Positions 26,422 to 36,030 of a stretch of DNA of 64,000 nucleotides are shown piece by piece. The stretch's first letter is position 1; each line of letters starts with the position of its first letter. Below the pieces are notes generated by a model. The model made no database searches, was not told the origin of the DNA, and saw only the letters and a program-made list of their open reading frames with translations. The translations under genes and the position numbers were made by a program. The stretch is taken from positions 1 through 64,000 of the forward strand of contig NZ_SBHO01000001.1 of the NCBI RefSeq assembly GCF_006980705.1, given 5' to 3'. The stretch is from Tepidiphilus olei (lineage in GTDB: Bacteria > Pseudomonadota > Gammaproteobacteria > Burkholderiales > Rhodocyclaceae).

Positions 26422-28620
26422 ATGAATCAGCCTGAGATGCCGTCCGTCGTGTGCAGCGACGCTTCTTCCGACCCGCTCGAGCCTCTGTTCTTCCCTCGGG
26501 CGGTGGCCGTGGTGGGGGCGTCCGCCGTCGCAGGGAAACGGGGCTACAAAGCCGTGCAGGGGTTGATCGAGGCAGGCTATCGTGGCGCCATCTATCCCAT
26601 TCATCCGCGCGAGGAGATGATCCTCGGACGGCGCTGTTACCGCAATGTCGAAGAACTTCCCGATGAGGTCGATTTGGCGGTGATTTGCACCCCGGCCGCC
26701 ACCGTTCCCGGCTTGGTGGAAGAATGCGGCCGCAAGGGCATCAAAGGGGTGGTGGTCATCGCCGGAGGCTTTCGTGAAAGCGGTCCGGATGGTGAGCGTC
26801 TCGAAGAGGCTTTGCTGGCGGCAGCGCAGAAGCATGGTGTGCGCGTGATCGGCCCCAATACCTCCGGCATGTTCAACCTGACCATCGGACTCGACTTGCT
26901 GGGTTTGCGGGGGGTGCGTCCAGGACATGTCGCTTTCATCTCGCAGTCGGGCAACATGCTGCTCTCGCTCGTGCTCGAGGCCCAATACCACGGGGAATTG
27001 GGATTTTCCATCTACGTTGGCCCAGGAAACCAGACCGATCTGGGTTTCAACGATTACTTGCGTTTTCTGGGTCGCGAATCCCACACGCGGGTCGTGACGA
27101 TGTACGTCGAGGGGTTCCGCTCAGGGCAGCGCTTTCTCGAGATCGCGCGCGCCGTGTCGCGCCACAAACCGGTCGTGGTCTATAAGTCTGGCGCAACCGA
27201 AGCCGGCAAGGTAGCGGCGCGCTCGCATACGGGGGCGCTGGCGGGAAGCTATTCGATGACGGTCGATCTATTGCGTCAAGCCGGCGTGTGCCTGGTGCAG
27301 CAATCGGACGAGATGCTGCCGGTGGCCGAGGGGTTGGCGGCCTGGAATGCAGCGCCTGGGTCGCGCGTGGCGGTGCTCTCCGACGGTGGGGGGCAGGCCA
27401 CGATCGCCGTCGACCGTCTGGTCGAAGCCGGTCTGTCGCTGGCCCCGCTCGAAGAAGGGACGGTAAGGCGGCTTGCGTCCATTCTTCCCCCCCAGGCCTC
27501 CCTGCGCAATCCGATCGACGTGGCGGGTGCCTCCGACGACAATCCTGCCATTCTTGCGGAGTGTCTCTCCATCCTCGCCCAGGATGACAACGTCGATGCA
27601 CTCCTGCTGGTCGGCATGTTCGGAGGCTATGCCATTAGATTCGGCGAGCAGCTCATGGGTAATGAGATGCGCTGTGCCGAAACCTTTGCTGAATGGCGGA
27701 ATAAACACGAAAAACCCTTGGTGGTGCATAGCCTCTATGCGCCCATCAAACCCCCGGCGGTGCGGCGCCTACGCGAGGCGGGGTTGCCGGTATATGCCTC
27801 GATCGAGCATTCCGTTCGGGTGTTGCAGGCCCTGGCCGAGCGTGGCCATCATTTGCGCCGTTGCTCCGAACCGGATGCGCGACACGTGTCACCCCAGCCC
27901 TGTGTGAGAGAAGTCTTCTTGCGCGCGGCCCAGGAGGGGCGCAATCCTTATGAGCACGAAGCCAAAGTGGCTCTGGCCGCGCATGGCATCGCCGCCGGAG
28001 AGTCGGTGCTCATGCGCGCGCCCGAGCACGTCGAGCAGGTACTCGAACGTTTCGGGGACCGCCCGCTCGCCCTCAAGATCGTCTCTCGCGACATCCTGCA
28101 CAAAAGCGATGCCGGTGGCGTTCGGCTGGACGTGCGGGGGCGGGAGGCCATCGTCGAATCGTACGAGAGCATCCTCGCGTCGTGCCGGGCGTACGCGCCC
28201 AAGGCGGACCTCCATGGGGTTCTCGCCATGCCCATGGCGCCCAAAGGGGTGGAGGTGATCATCGGGATGGTGCGCGATCCCGTCTTTGGCCCGGTGATGA
28301 TGTTCGGCTTGGGCGGGATCTTCGTCGAGGTGCTCAATGACGTAGCTTTCCGTGCCGTTCCCATGACGCGTGACGACGCCGAATCCATGCTGCGGCAGCT
28401 ACGCGGGAACAAATTGCTGCACGGCGTCCGGGGACTGCCGCGTGTCGATGAGGCGCGCGTGGTCGATTTGCTGCTCCAGGTGGCCGATTTCGTGCGGGCG
28501 TACCCCGAAATCTCGGAGCTCGACCTCAACCCCGTGATCGTGCATGAGCAAGGCTATGCGATCGCAGATGCTCGCTTCTTGCTCAACCCGAACGTACTGC
28601 CGCTCGAAGGAGAAGAGTAG
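26422..28620 (+). CDS. NDP-forming acyl-CoA synthetase family protein (acetate-CoA ligase type)
   Basis: Enzymes of this family make or break an acyl-CoA thioester with ATP/ADP through a phosphohistidine. The 732-aa fused protein has, in order, a CoA-binding Rossmann domain (about residues 20-110) and succinyl-CoA-synthetase-like domains with the phosphohistidine loop S-H269-T-G-A-L-A-G-S. An ATP-grasp domain follows (about 505-725) with K-I-V-S-R-D-I-L-H-K-S-D-A-G-G-V. Pat-type lysine acetyltransferases share the layout but carry an added GNAT domain, which is absent here. The ATG at 26422 follows the hydratase stop by 4 bp. The acid substrate is unknown. Confidence 0.9.
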   Translation: MNQPEMPSVVCSDASSDPLEPLFFPRAVAVVGASAVAGKRGYKAVQGLIEAGYRGAIYPIHPREEMILGRRCYRNVEELPDEVDLAVICTPAATVPGLVEECGRKGIKGVVVIAGGFRESGPDGERLEEALLAAAQKHGVRVIGPNTSGMFNLTIGLDLLGLRGVRPGHVAFISQSGNMLLSLVLEAQYHGELGFSIYVGPGNQTDLGFNDYLRFLGRESHTRVVTMYVEGFRSGQRFLEIARAVSRHKPVVVYKSGATEAGKVAARSHTGALAGSYSMTVDLLRQAGVCLVQQSDEMLPVAEGLAAWNAAPGSRVAVLSDGGGQATIAVDRLVEAGLSLAPLEEGTVRRLASILPPQASLRNPIDVAGASDDNPAILAECLSILAQDDNVDALLLVGMFGGYAIRFGEQLMGNEMRCAETFAEWRNKHEKPLVVHSLYAPIKPPAVRRLREAGLPVYASIEHSVRVLQALAERGHHLRRCSEPDARHVSPQPCVREVFLRAAQEGRNPYEHEAKVALAAHGIAAGESVLMRAPEHVEQVLERFGDRPLALKIVSRDILHKSDAGGVRLDVRGREAIVESYESILASCRAYAPKADLHGVLAMPMAPKGVEVIIGMVRDPVFGPVMMFGLGGIFVEVLNDVAFRAVPMTRDDAESMLRQLRGNKLLHGVRGLPRVDEARVVDLLLQVADFVRAYPEISELDLNPVIVHEQGYAIADARFLLNPNVLPLEGEE

Positions 28621-28730
28621 GGGGATAGACAGTCGAAACACGCTCCGGTGCGGGTTTTCCCGAACTGGCGCCATGCGCTTCTACGCACTAGACTCGAAAA
28701 AACGCAGATTCATCACAGGAGGAGTACGCC

Positions 28731-29705
28731 ATGAAAGGTATCAAAACGATGGGCGCCATCCTGGCGCTGGGGTTGGCGAGCTTGAGTGCGCCTCCGGTCG
28801 TGGCGCAGCAAAAATTCGTCACCATCGGTACCGGTGGGGTCACGGGGGTGTACTATGCCGCCGGCGGGGCTATTTGCCGCTTGATGAACAAGGACCGGGC
28901 TCAGCATGGATACCGTTGCTCGGTCGAAAGCACGGGGGGATCGGTCTATAACGTCAACACCATCCGGACGGGTGAGCTCGATTTCGGGGTAGTACAGTCC
29001 GATTGGCAGTATCACGCTTATCATGGCAGCAGCTCGTTCAAGGACGCCGGACCTTTCCAGGACTTGAGGGCAGTGTTCTCTCTGCACCCCGAGCCGCTCA
29101 CGCTGGTGGTTCGTCCCGAAATCGATGCAAAGAAAGGGTTGGAAGCCATCAAGGGTAAACGCGTCAATATCGGTAACCCGGGGTCGGGGCAGCGCGCCAC
29201 GGTCGACGTGTTGCTCCAGGCATTGGGATGGAAGTATTCCGATTTTTCCCTCGTCTCGGAGCTCAAACCCGATGAGCATGGTCCGGCGTTGTGTGACAAC
29301 AAGATCGATGCCTTCTTCTTCGTCGTTGGGCATCCGAGCGCCAACATCCAGGATCCCCTCGCCACGTGTAATGCCAAACTCGCGAATGTCACGGGCCCGG
29401 CGGTCGACAAGCTCCTGGCCGAGGCGCCCTATTATGCGAAGGTCGAAATTCCCGCTGGTCTGTATCCCAATCACCCTGAACCCGTGCCCACGTACGGCGT
29501 GCTTGCCACGCTCGTGACTTCGGCCAAAGTGCCCGATGAAGTGGTCTATACGCTGGTGAAGACGGTATTCGAGAACTTCGAGGAGTTCAAGAAACTCCAT
29601 CCGGCTTTCGGCCATCTGGAGCCGGGGCACATGGTCAAGGACGGCTTGTCGGCGCCGCTTCATCCTGGTGCGTTGAAGTACTACCGCGAAAAAGGCTGGC
29701 TCTGA
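28731..29705 (+). CDS. TAXI family TRAP transporter solute-binding protein
   Basis: Periplasmic receptor for a TRAP secondary transporter. The 324-aa protein has a signal peptide (hydrophobic residues 8-22, cleavage near V-V-A-Q) and the TAXI motif [12 protein letters not shown]. It also has the G-G-S-V-Y-N-V segment and [11 protein letters not shown] strong ribosome-binding site (CACAGGAGGAG) precedes it. The matching fused permease starts 16 bp downstream. The ligand is unknown; some characterised TAXI systems carry 2-oxoacids or glutamate-like compounds. Confidence 0.94.
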   Translation: MKGIKTMGAILALGLASLSAPPVVAQQKFVTIGTGGVTGVYYAAGGAICRLMNKDRAQHGYRCSVESTGGSVYNVNTIRTGELDFGVVQSDWQYHAYHGSSSFKDAGPFQDLRAVFSLHPEPLTLVVRPEIDAKKGLEAIKGKRVNIGNPGSGQRATVDVLLQALGWKYSDFSLVSELKPDEHGPALCDNKIDAFFFVVGHPSANIQDPLATCNAKLANVTGPAVDKLLAEAPYYAKVEIPAGLYPNHPEPVPTYGVLATLVTSAKVPDEVVYTLVKTVFENFEEFKKLHPAFGHLEPGHMVKDGLSAPLHPGALKYYREKGWL

Positions 29706-29721
29706 TCCCGGGGCATCGACG

Positions 29722-32331
29722 ATGCGATCGGGGATGAAAGAGGGGCGACGGCAGCCTCTGGATGAGCCGGGTCTGCCCGACGAGGCGCTGCGCGAGCTCA
29801 TCGCCGAGGCCGATACGGGGCGGCGGCAGCCGGCGGGTTGGCAGGGGTGGGTGCTCACGCTGCTGGCGCTCGCCTGGTCGCTGTTTCAGTTGTGGTACGC
29901 CTCCCCTTTGCCGTTTTTACTCGACGTCGGCATCTTCAATGACACCGAGGCCCGGTCCATCCATCTCGCCTTTGCCATCGCGCTGGCTTTTCTGGCCTAT
30001 CCGGCCTTGAAGCGATCACCCCGCGATCACGTTCCACTCTTCGATTGGGGATTGGCTCTGGCCGGCATGGCCTGTGCCGGCTACATCGCGTTCTTTTATC
30101 GTGAATTATCTACCCGCCCGGGTTTGCCTTCGCCGATGGACATGACGGCTGCCGTGGTCGGGCTGGCCTTGCTGCTCGAAGCGGCACGTCGCTCGCTGGG
30201 TTGGCCTTTGACGCTGCTTGCGCTCATTTTCCTCGGCTATGTCTTCCTCGGTCCCTATATGCCCGATGCAATCGCGCATCGGGGGGCTTCGCTCGCCAAG
30301 GGGATGAGCCACTTCTGGCTCACCACCGAAGGGGTGTTTGGCGTGGCTCTGGGCGTGTCGACCAGTTTCATCTTCCTCTTCGTGCTCTTCGGCGCCATGC
30401 TGGAGACGGCCGGCGCCGGAGGGTATTTCATCGCCGCGGCCATCTCCCTGTTGGGACGATTCCGCGGAGGACCGGCCAAGGCGGCGGTGGTGGCTTCGGC
30501 CTCCACGGGCATCATTTCCGGCTCGTCCATCGCCAACGTCGTCACGACCGGAACCTTCACCATCCCGTTGATGAAACGCGTAGGCTATCCGCCCAAGAAG
30601 GCTGCGGCCGTGGAAGTGGCCGCCTCGGTCGATGGGCAGATCATGCCCCCCGTGATGGGTGCGGCGGCCTTTCTGATGACCGAGTACGTGGGCATTCCTT
30701 ACATCGAAGTGCTCAAGCATGCTTTCTTGCCGGCGGTATTGTCCTACCTCGGCCTGTTTTATCTGGTGCATCTGGAGGCCGTTCGCCATGGTATCGAGGG
30801 ATTGCCGGCGCGCACCTTGACGCCTTGGCAGCAACGCCTGCTACGTGCCGTCATGGCGTTCGCCGGAATCGTGATCCTGGCGGGCGTGGTCGTGTGGGGG
30901 CTTGGGTGGATCAAGGCGCTGTGGCCCCAGGGCTCGTTTTTCGTCGTCTCGGTATTGATGTTTTTCCTCTATCTCGCGCTGGTTCGTCTGGCTGCGCGTA
31001 TGCCGCCGCTTCCGTTCGACGATCCCAAGGCGGAAATCACCGAGTTGCCCGAAGCGCGAAAGACGATTCCGGCCGGGCTGCATTACCTTTTGCCGGTGGC
31101 GATGCTGATCTGGAATCTCATGGTGGAGCGCCTCTCGCCGGGATTGGCCGCCTTCTGGGCGCTTACCTACCTCATCTTCATCATCCTGACCCAGCGTCCG
31201 CTCTATGCCTTCTTTCGTGCGGAAGGGTGCTATGGCGCGTCCCTCGCCGAAGGACTGCGCGATCTGTGGATGGCCATGGTGGGCGGGGCGCGCAACATGG
31301 TGCCGATCGCCATCGCTACGGCATCGGCCGGGATCATCGTGGGGACGGTCACCCTCACCGGCATCGGTCTGGTGCTCACCGAGGTGATCGAGATGCTTGC
31401 CGGCGGCAATTTGTTGTTGCTGCTGTTGTTGGTGGCTCTCATCTGTATGATTTTGGGCATGGGTCTTCCCACCACGGCCAATTACATCGTGGTCTCGACG
31501 CTCATGGCGCCGGTGGTGGTGGAGGTGGGGGGGCAGAATGGCCTGGTGGTGCCGCTCATCGCCGTGCATATGTTCGTCTTCTATTTCGGATTGATGGCCG
31601 ACGTGACTCCTCCCGTGGGTCTGGCCTCGTACGCCGCGGCCGGAATCGCCCGCACAGATCCCATCGCCGTCGGGGTGCAGGCGTTCGTCTATTCCATCCG
31701 CACGGCCATTTTGCCGTTCATGTTTCTCTTCAACACCCAGCTCCTTTTGATTGGCGTGGAGAGTTGGACCGGGTTGGTGCTGACGGTGGCCGCAGGGGTG
31801 ACGGCGATGATGGCATTCGTCGCGGCCATGCAAGGGTGGTTTTTTGCGCGCAATCGATGGTGGGAAGCGGGTTTGCTCTTGTTGGTGGCTTTTACCCTGT
31901 TGCGTCCAGGATTCTGGATGGATCGCCTCGTGCCGCCCTATACCGAAGTGCCCGCCGTCGAGCTCGAACGGGTGGTGACCTCTCTTCCCGCAGGCGCCTC
32001 GCTGCGACTGTTCGTGGAGGGGGTGAATCTGGAAGGAGCCGAAGTGCGCCGAGGGGTGATCCTTCCCTTGGGAGAGCCGAGCGAGAATGCCCGCGACCGC
32101 CTGCGCTCGGTCGGCATTCGGGTGATGCCACTGGGGGATCGGTGGCAGATCGTCGGCGTGGAGTTCGGCTCCTTGGCGGCGAAATTCGGCTTGGAGCCGG
32201 GGTTGTCCATTTCTCACGTGGAATTACCCAATCCTGATCGTCCGGCCAAGGAATGGCTCTACTTGCCGGCGTGGGCCGCGATGCTCGCCCTGATGGGGTG
32301 GCAAAGGCGGCGTCCGCAGCCGAGTCGGTGA
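29722..32331 (+). CDS. TRAP transporter fused permease (4TM/12TM, DctQM) with C-terminal DUF3394
   Basis: Na+- or H+-driven importer partner of the TAXI receptor. The 869-aa protein has a cytoplasmic N-terminus, a DctQ-like group of helices (about residues 45-200), and the large DctM-type domain with G-I-I-S-G-S-S-I-A-N-V and G-M-G-L-P-T-T-A-N-Y. After residue ~715 a soluble DUF3394 region appears, followed by a last helix (about 845-860) and a basic tail. DUF3394 is typical of TAXI-linked fused permeases. It is the end of this operon; no clear terminator follows. Confidence 0.93.
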   Translation: MRSGMKEGRRQPLDEPGLPDEALRELIAEADTGRRQPAGWQGWVLTLLALAWSLFQLWYASPLPFLLDVGIFNDTEARSIHLAFAIALAFLAYPALKRSPRDHVPLFDWGLALAGMACAGYIAFFYRELSTRPGLPSPMDMTAAVVGLALLLEAARRSLGWPLTLLALIFLGYVFLGPYMPDAIAHRGASLAKGMSHFWLTTEGVFGVALGVSTSFIFLFVLFGAMLETAGAGGYFIAAAISLLGRFRGGPAKAAVVASASTGIISGSSIANVVTTGTFTIPLMKRVGYPPKKAAAVEVAASVDGQIMPPVMGAAAFLMTEYVGIPYIEVLKHAFLPAVLSYLGLFYLVHLEAVRHGIEGLPARTLTPWQQRLLRAVMAFAGIVILAGVVVWGLGWIKALWPQGSFFVVSVLMFFLYLALVRLAARMPPLPFDDPKAEITELPEARKTIPAGLHYLLPVAMLIWNLMVERLSPGLAAFWALTYLIFIILTQRPLYAFFRAEGCYGASLAEGLRDLWMAMVGGARNMVPIAIATASAGIIVGTVTLTGIGLVLTEVIEMLAGGNLLLLLLLVALICMILGMGLPTTANYIVVSTLMAPVVVEVGGQNGLVVPLIAVHMFVFYFGLMADVTPPVGLASYAAAGIARTDPIAVGVQAFVYSIRTAILPFMFLFNTQLLLIGVESWTGLVLTVAAGVTAMMAFVAAMQGWFFARNRWWEAGLLLLVAFTLLRPGFWMDRLVPPYTEVPAVELERVVTSLPAGASLRLFVEGVNLEGAEVRRGVILPLGEPSENARDRLRSVGIRVMPLGDRWQIVGVEFGSLAAKFGLEPGLSISHVELPNPDRPAKEWLYLPAWAAMLALMGWQRRRPQPSR

Positions 32332-32704
32332 GGCAGGGCTAGCCGGGTATTTTTCAACGCTTCGATCGTCCTGCTACGCGGTTTGATGAAGGCTGGGGGC
32401 CGGCTACGGTCCTCACCCATCCACGGGGTAACCTCGCCGAATAAGCGAATGCGCGCACGCACGGCGCCGATGTGCAGGGGGTGCTCGCCCATTTCCCTGT
32501 CACGTCTGCCATTATGCCTTCCATGTACTTCGCCTTGCCTTTGCCCGCGAAGTGGTTTTTTGTTATCCGATGTATCTCCATTGAAAATATCATGTTCAAT
32601 ATATATCAAATATTGGTTTGACATAAAAATATATTTTGTCCATTGATTTTCAATGTGTTATGAATTACAATGATAAAACATTCCCTTTGAAGTTGGGTGG
32701 GTTG
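32332..32704 (+). promoter_or_regulatory. 373-bp gene-free region with AT-rich ehuB control region
   Basis: No credible gene is present. The first 220 bp are GC-rich and featureless. From about 32560 the base composition becomes strongly A/T-rich. CATTGAAAAT (32579-32588) is repeated as the exact inverted copy ATTTTCAATG (32646-32655). CATTGA-TTT-TCAATG (32641-32655) is itself a perfect palindrome, and ATTGAA/TTCAAT (32580-32600) forms another. A perfect TTGACA (32618-32623) lies between them, with only weak -10 candidates about 17-18 bp on. This looks like an operator-rich promoter region for ehuB. Confidence 0.6.
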
Positions 32705-33580
32705 ATGATGAAAGTGAATTCAAAAGGCATTTTCCGCGTTCTGCTCGTCTTCTGTTTTTCCCTGTTGTCATTGGTCATGTACGATGCCCGCGCGGCTTCG
32801 CTCGAAGAGATCAAGGCGCGTGGGGTAATCCGCATCGCCGTGGCCAATGAAATTCCTTATGGATACATCGACATCGATGGCCAGGCCAAAGGGGCCGGTC
32901 CCGACGTGGCCAAAGTGTTGGTGGAACAACTGGGGATCGAGCAGATCGAGTGGGTAGGTACGGCGTTCAGTTCGCTCATTCCCGGGCTCAAAGCAGGTCG
33001 CTTCGATATGGTCGCCGCTGAGATGGCGATCCTGCCGCAACGCTGTCAGGAGGTACTCTTCTCCAACCCGAATAGTTCTTATGGAGAAGGGTTGTTGGTA
33101 AAGAAAGGCAATCCGAAAAAATTGTACTCCTATGAAGACATCGTGGCCAGGCGAGGAGTCAAGGTGGCCATCATGGCCGGAGCAGATCAGCTCGAGATGT
33201 TCCAAAAGCTCGGTCTGCCCGAGAAGCGTATCGTCACCATCGCCAGCAATGCGGATGCCATTTCCACGGTGGTTACCGGTCGTGCCGACGCCTACGCTGC
33301 TACCAGCTTGACCGTGGCCAATTTGGCTGACAAGAGCAAGGCCGTGGAGCGCGTGAAAGCGTTCAAAGATCCGGTCATCGACGGAAAGCCGGTACGTAGC
33401 TGGGGTGGGTTCGTGTTCGCCAAGGGTAACGAGGAACTGCGCGACGCCATCGATGAGCAACTGGCGCAGTTCAAGCAGACGGAAGCGTGGCGTGAGATCC
33501 TGCTCGGCTATGGGTTCGGCGAGAATGATCTTGATCATTCGTTCGATCACACGGCCGAGGAGCTGTGCGCCGCGCCCTGA
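32705..33580 (+). CDS. ehuB: Ectoine/hydroxyectoine ABC transporter substrate-binding protein EhuB
   Basis: Periplasmic receptor of the Ehu importer. The 291-aa protein (ATG 32705, after GGGTGGG) has a signal peptide ending A-R-A and a family 3 polar-amino-acid binding fold. It carries segments characteristic of EhuB: L-I-P-G-L-K-A-G-R-F-D, L-L-V-K-K-G-N-P-K, D-A-Y-A-A-T-S-L-T-V, D-P-V-I-D-G-K-P-V-R, and the C-terminal T-A-E-E-L-C. Upstream in-frame codons are in the A/T-rich leader and are ignored. A 158-bp gap with a hairpin separates it from ehuC. The ect genes 10 kb away support the assigned ligand. Confidence 0.9.
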   Translation: MMKVNSKGIFRVLLVFCFSLLSLVMYDARAASLEEIKARGVIRIAVANEIPYGYIDIDGQAKGAGPDVAKVLVEQLGIEQIEWVGTAFSSLIPGLKAGRFDMVAAEMAILPQRCQEVLFSNPNSSYGEGLLVKKGNPKKLYSYEDIVARRGVKVAIMAGADQLEMFQKLGLPEKRIVTIASNADAISTVVTGRADAYAATSLTVANLADKSKAVERVKAFKDPVIDGKPVRSWGGFVFAKGNEELRDAIDEQLAQFKQTEAWREILLGYGFGENDLDHSFDHTAEELCAAP

Positions 33581-33588
33581 TCGCTTTC

Positions 33589-33619
33589 CGAGGAGACGTG
33601 GAAGCGAGCGTGCTCCTCG
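33589..33619 (+). other. Hairpin in the ehuB-ehuC intergenic region
   Basis: CGAGGAG (33589-33595) pairs with CTCCTCG (33613-33619), with an inner ACG/CGT pairing, 8 nt after the ehuB stop. There is no U tract. Such hairpins commonly protect the 3' end of a binding-protein message so that it is made in excess over the membrane subunits. Confidence 0.6.
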
Positions 33620-33738
33620 AGCCATGGGCGCTGGATTGGGGCGCAATCCTGGCGGCTGAGCAGGCTGGCGAGCGAAGCGATCGGTACGGACCATGAGATC
33701 TTGGGGCGCACTGGCGCACTGATTCGGGGAGAATCGAC

Positions 33739-34410
33739 GTGGAATGGACGCGCTACATCGACCCTCTGCTTCAGGGATGCTGGGTGACGATTGAGCTCAC
33801 CGTGTATTCCACCATCCTGGGTACCTTGCTGGCTTTTGGCGCCGGTATGGGAAAGCTGTCGCACAATCCGTTGATCAAGGCTCTGAGCGTCACTTATATC
33901 GAAGTCTTCCGCGGTACGTCGCTGCTGGTACAGCTCTTCTGGCTGTATTTTGCCCTGCCGCTACTCGGTGAGCTCATTGGCCTCGATCTTCGTTTCCATC
34001 CGGTCACCGTCGGGGTGCTGGCCCTGGGGCTGAACATTGGGGCTTATGGGGCGGAGGTCGTCCGGGGAGCGGTGCAATCGGTGCCACGTACGCAGTACGA
34101 GGCGGCAAAAGCGCTCAACTTTACGCGCACTCAGACCTTGTGGCGTATTGCCCTGCCGCAGGCGTTACCGGAGATGATGCCGCCTTTCGGCAATTTGGCG
34201 GTGCAGAATCTCAAGGATACAGCGCTCGTGTCACTCATCAGTCTGGGAGATTTGGCTTTTCGTGCCGAACAGTTGCGTAATCTTACCCAGGACAGCACCA
34301 CCATCTATACCATGGTGCTTTTCATGTACTTTGGGATGGCCTTGGTGCTGGCTGCGTTGATGGGATTGCTCGAGCGCCACGTTGGTCGCTGGCGGCATCG
34401 GAGGAGATGA
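33739..34410 (+). CDS. ehuC: Ectoine/hydroxyectoine ABC transporter permease EhuC
   Basis: Inner-membrane subunit of the importer. The 223-aa protein has about five transmembrane helices. It carries the EAA loop E-A-A-K-A-L-N-F ... L-P-Q-A-L-P near residues 118-145 that contacts the ATPase. It belongs to the HisM/GlnP-type permeases. It overlaps ehuD by 4 bp. Which of the two permeases is C and which is D is assigned from order and sequence feel. Confidence 0.88.
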   Translation: MEWTRYIDPLLQGCWVTIELTVYSTILGTLLAFGAGMGKLSHNPLIKALSVTYIEVFRGTSLLVQLFWLYFALPLLGELIGLDLRFHPVTVGVLALGLNIGAYGAEVVRGAVQSVPRTQYEAAKALNFTRTQTLWRIALPQALPEMMPPFGNLAVQNLKDTALVSLISLGDLAFRAEQLRNLTQDSTTIYTMVLFMYFGMALVLAALMGLLERHVGRWRHRRR

Positions 34411-35108
34411 GCGCCATGCTTTTCGGAATAGAATGGGATACGAGCACTTCTTGGGCGTTTGCCTGGTCCATCCTGCCAATTTTGCTGCGCGGAATGGTCG
34501 TGACGATCCAAGCCTCGTTGCTGGGATTCTTCGTGGCTTTGGGGCTGGGCTTGCTGTTGGCGTCCCTCAAAGGGGTGCCTCTGAAAATCATTGCTTGGCC
34601 GGCTGCGTTCATCACCGAATTCTTGCGTGATACGCCGCTACTCATCCAGCTCTTCTTTCTTTACTACGTCTTGCCTGATTATGGCATCGTGTTGCCCGCG
34701 TTTCTCACGGGGGCGCTGGCCTTGGGAGTGCAATATAGCGCCTATACGGCGGAAGTGTATCGAGCGGGTATTCAGGCCGTGCCGCGAGGGCAGAAAGAGG
34801 CGGCCCGGGCACTCAACCTTTCCGAAAGGCTCACCTTTATCCATGTGATTCTGCCGCAAGCGGTCGTGCGTATCGTGCCGGCAATGGGGAATTATCTCGT
34901 CTCGATCATGAAAGACGTGCCGGTGCTGTCCGTGGTCACCGTGCTCGAAATGCTCAACGTCGCCAAGATCATCGGTGATCGCACCTTCAATTACCTCATT
35001 CCGCTCACCATGGTGGGGGCGCTCTATCTCCTCTTGACGCTCGTTGCTGCTTGGGGGGTGCGTGTGCTCGATACCCGTCTGCCAAAAAGAGGGATTCCGT
35101 TGAAATGA
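34407..35108 (+). CDS. ehuD: Ectoine/hydroxyectoine ABC transporter permease EhuD
   Basis: Second membrane subunit. The 233-aa protein has about five transmembrane helices, the T-P-L-L-I-Q-L-F-F segment, and the EAA loop E-A-A-R-A-L-N-L-S ... L-P-Q-A-V-V. Overlap with ehuC (ATGA) and with ehuA (ATGA) shows tight translational coupling of the three membrane-complex genes. Confidence 0.88.
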   Translation: MSAMLFGIEWDTSTSWAFAWSILPILLRGMVVTIQASLLGFFVALGLGLLLASLKGVPLKIIAWPAAFITEFLRDTPLLIQLFFLYYVLPDYGIVLPAFLTGALALGVQYSAYTAEVYRAGIQAVPRGQKEAARALNLSERLTFIHVILPQAVVRIVPAMGNYLVSIMKDVPVLSVVTVLEMLNVAKIIGDRTFNYLIPLTMVGALYLLLTLVAAWGVRVLDTRLPKRGIPLK

Positions 35109-35884
35109 ACGAACCTATCATCCGCTGCGAAGGGGTCGTCAAACGCTTTGGCGAGCTCACCGTGCTCGATCACCTCGATTTCACAGTCGATCCCGGCGAG
35201 AAAGTGACCATCATCGGCCCTTCCGGCTCGGGCAAGTCGACCGTGCTGCGCGTTCTCATGACGCTGGAGCGGATCAACGAAGGGGTGGTCTATGTCGATG
35301 GGGAGCCATTGTGGCACGAGCAGGGAGCGAAAGGGCTCGAGCCGGCCAGCGAGGCCCATCTGCGAAAGATGCGTCAGAAGATGGGGATGGTTTTCCAGCA
35401 TTTCAATCTGTTCCCGCACATGACGGTGCTGCGCAACCTCACCGAAGCGCCCCGCTACGTGCTTGGTCTGTCGCCACGGGAGGCGCGCCAGCGCGCCGAG
35501 GAATTGCTCGAACTTGTGGGCCTGAGCGACAAGGCCGAGGCTTTTCCCTCGCAGCTCTCGGGCGGACAGCAGCAGCGCGTGGCAATCGCGCGTGCCTTGG
35601 CCATGCGCCCCAAGATCATGTTGTTCGATGAGCCAACCTCGGCACTCGATCCGGAATTGGTGGGTGAGGTGTTACGAGTCATTCGTAGCTTGGCCGAGGA
35701 GCATGAGCTTACGATGCTGCTGGTGACGCACGAGATGGATTTTGCGCGCCGCATTTCCGATCGCGTTTGTTTTTTCGATCAGGGACGCATTCTTGAACAG
35801 GGACCTCCCGAGGAGATTTTCAGTTCGCCCAAGGAACAGCGGACGCGCGAATTTCTGCATGCGGTATTGCATCCGGAAGAATGA
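35105..35884 (+). CDS. ehuA: Ectoine/hydroxyectoine ABC transporter ATP-binding protein EhuA
   Basis: ATPase that powers the importer. The 259-aa protein has Walker [10 protein letters not shown] (about residues 39-47), the Q-loop in V-F-Q-H-F-N-L-F, the signature L-S-G-G-Q-Q-Q-R, Walker B I-M-L-F-D-E-P, and the H-loop histidine in V-T-H-E-M. The start ATG overlaps the ehuD stop; an in-frame codon further upstream lies inside ehuD. The order B-C-D-A differs from the ABCD order of Sinorhizobium. No ectoine-degradation genes follow. Confidence 0.9.
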   Translation: MNEPIIRCEGVVKRFGELTVLDHLDFTVDPGEKVTIIGPSGSGKSTVLRVLMTLERINEGVVYVDGEPLWHEQGAKGLEPASEAHLRKMRQKMGMVFQHFNLFPHMTVLRNLTEAPRYVLGLSPREARQRAEELLELVGLSDKAEAFPSQLSGGQQQRVAIARALAMRPKIMLFDEPTSALDPELVGEVLRVIRSLAEEHELTMLLVTHEMDFARRISDRVCFFDQGRILEQGPPEEIFSSPKEQRTREFLHAVLHPEE

Positions 35885-36030
35885 CGGCTCACTCGCACGT
35901 GATCCGAATGATGCAGGAGGCCCCGGTCACCGCTGCACGGCGATACGTTGTCCTAGCGATTGATATAAAGAGGCGCCCAGGATGGGCAATGGAGCTCTGT
36001 CGGAAGAGGGTGAATCGAGGGTGTCGTGGG

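Noticed and set aside
30201-32237. 678-aa plus-strand frame
   Set aside because: Shifted frame inside the TRAP permease gene, Arg/Gly-rich without motifs.
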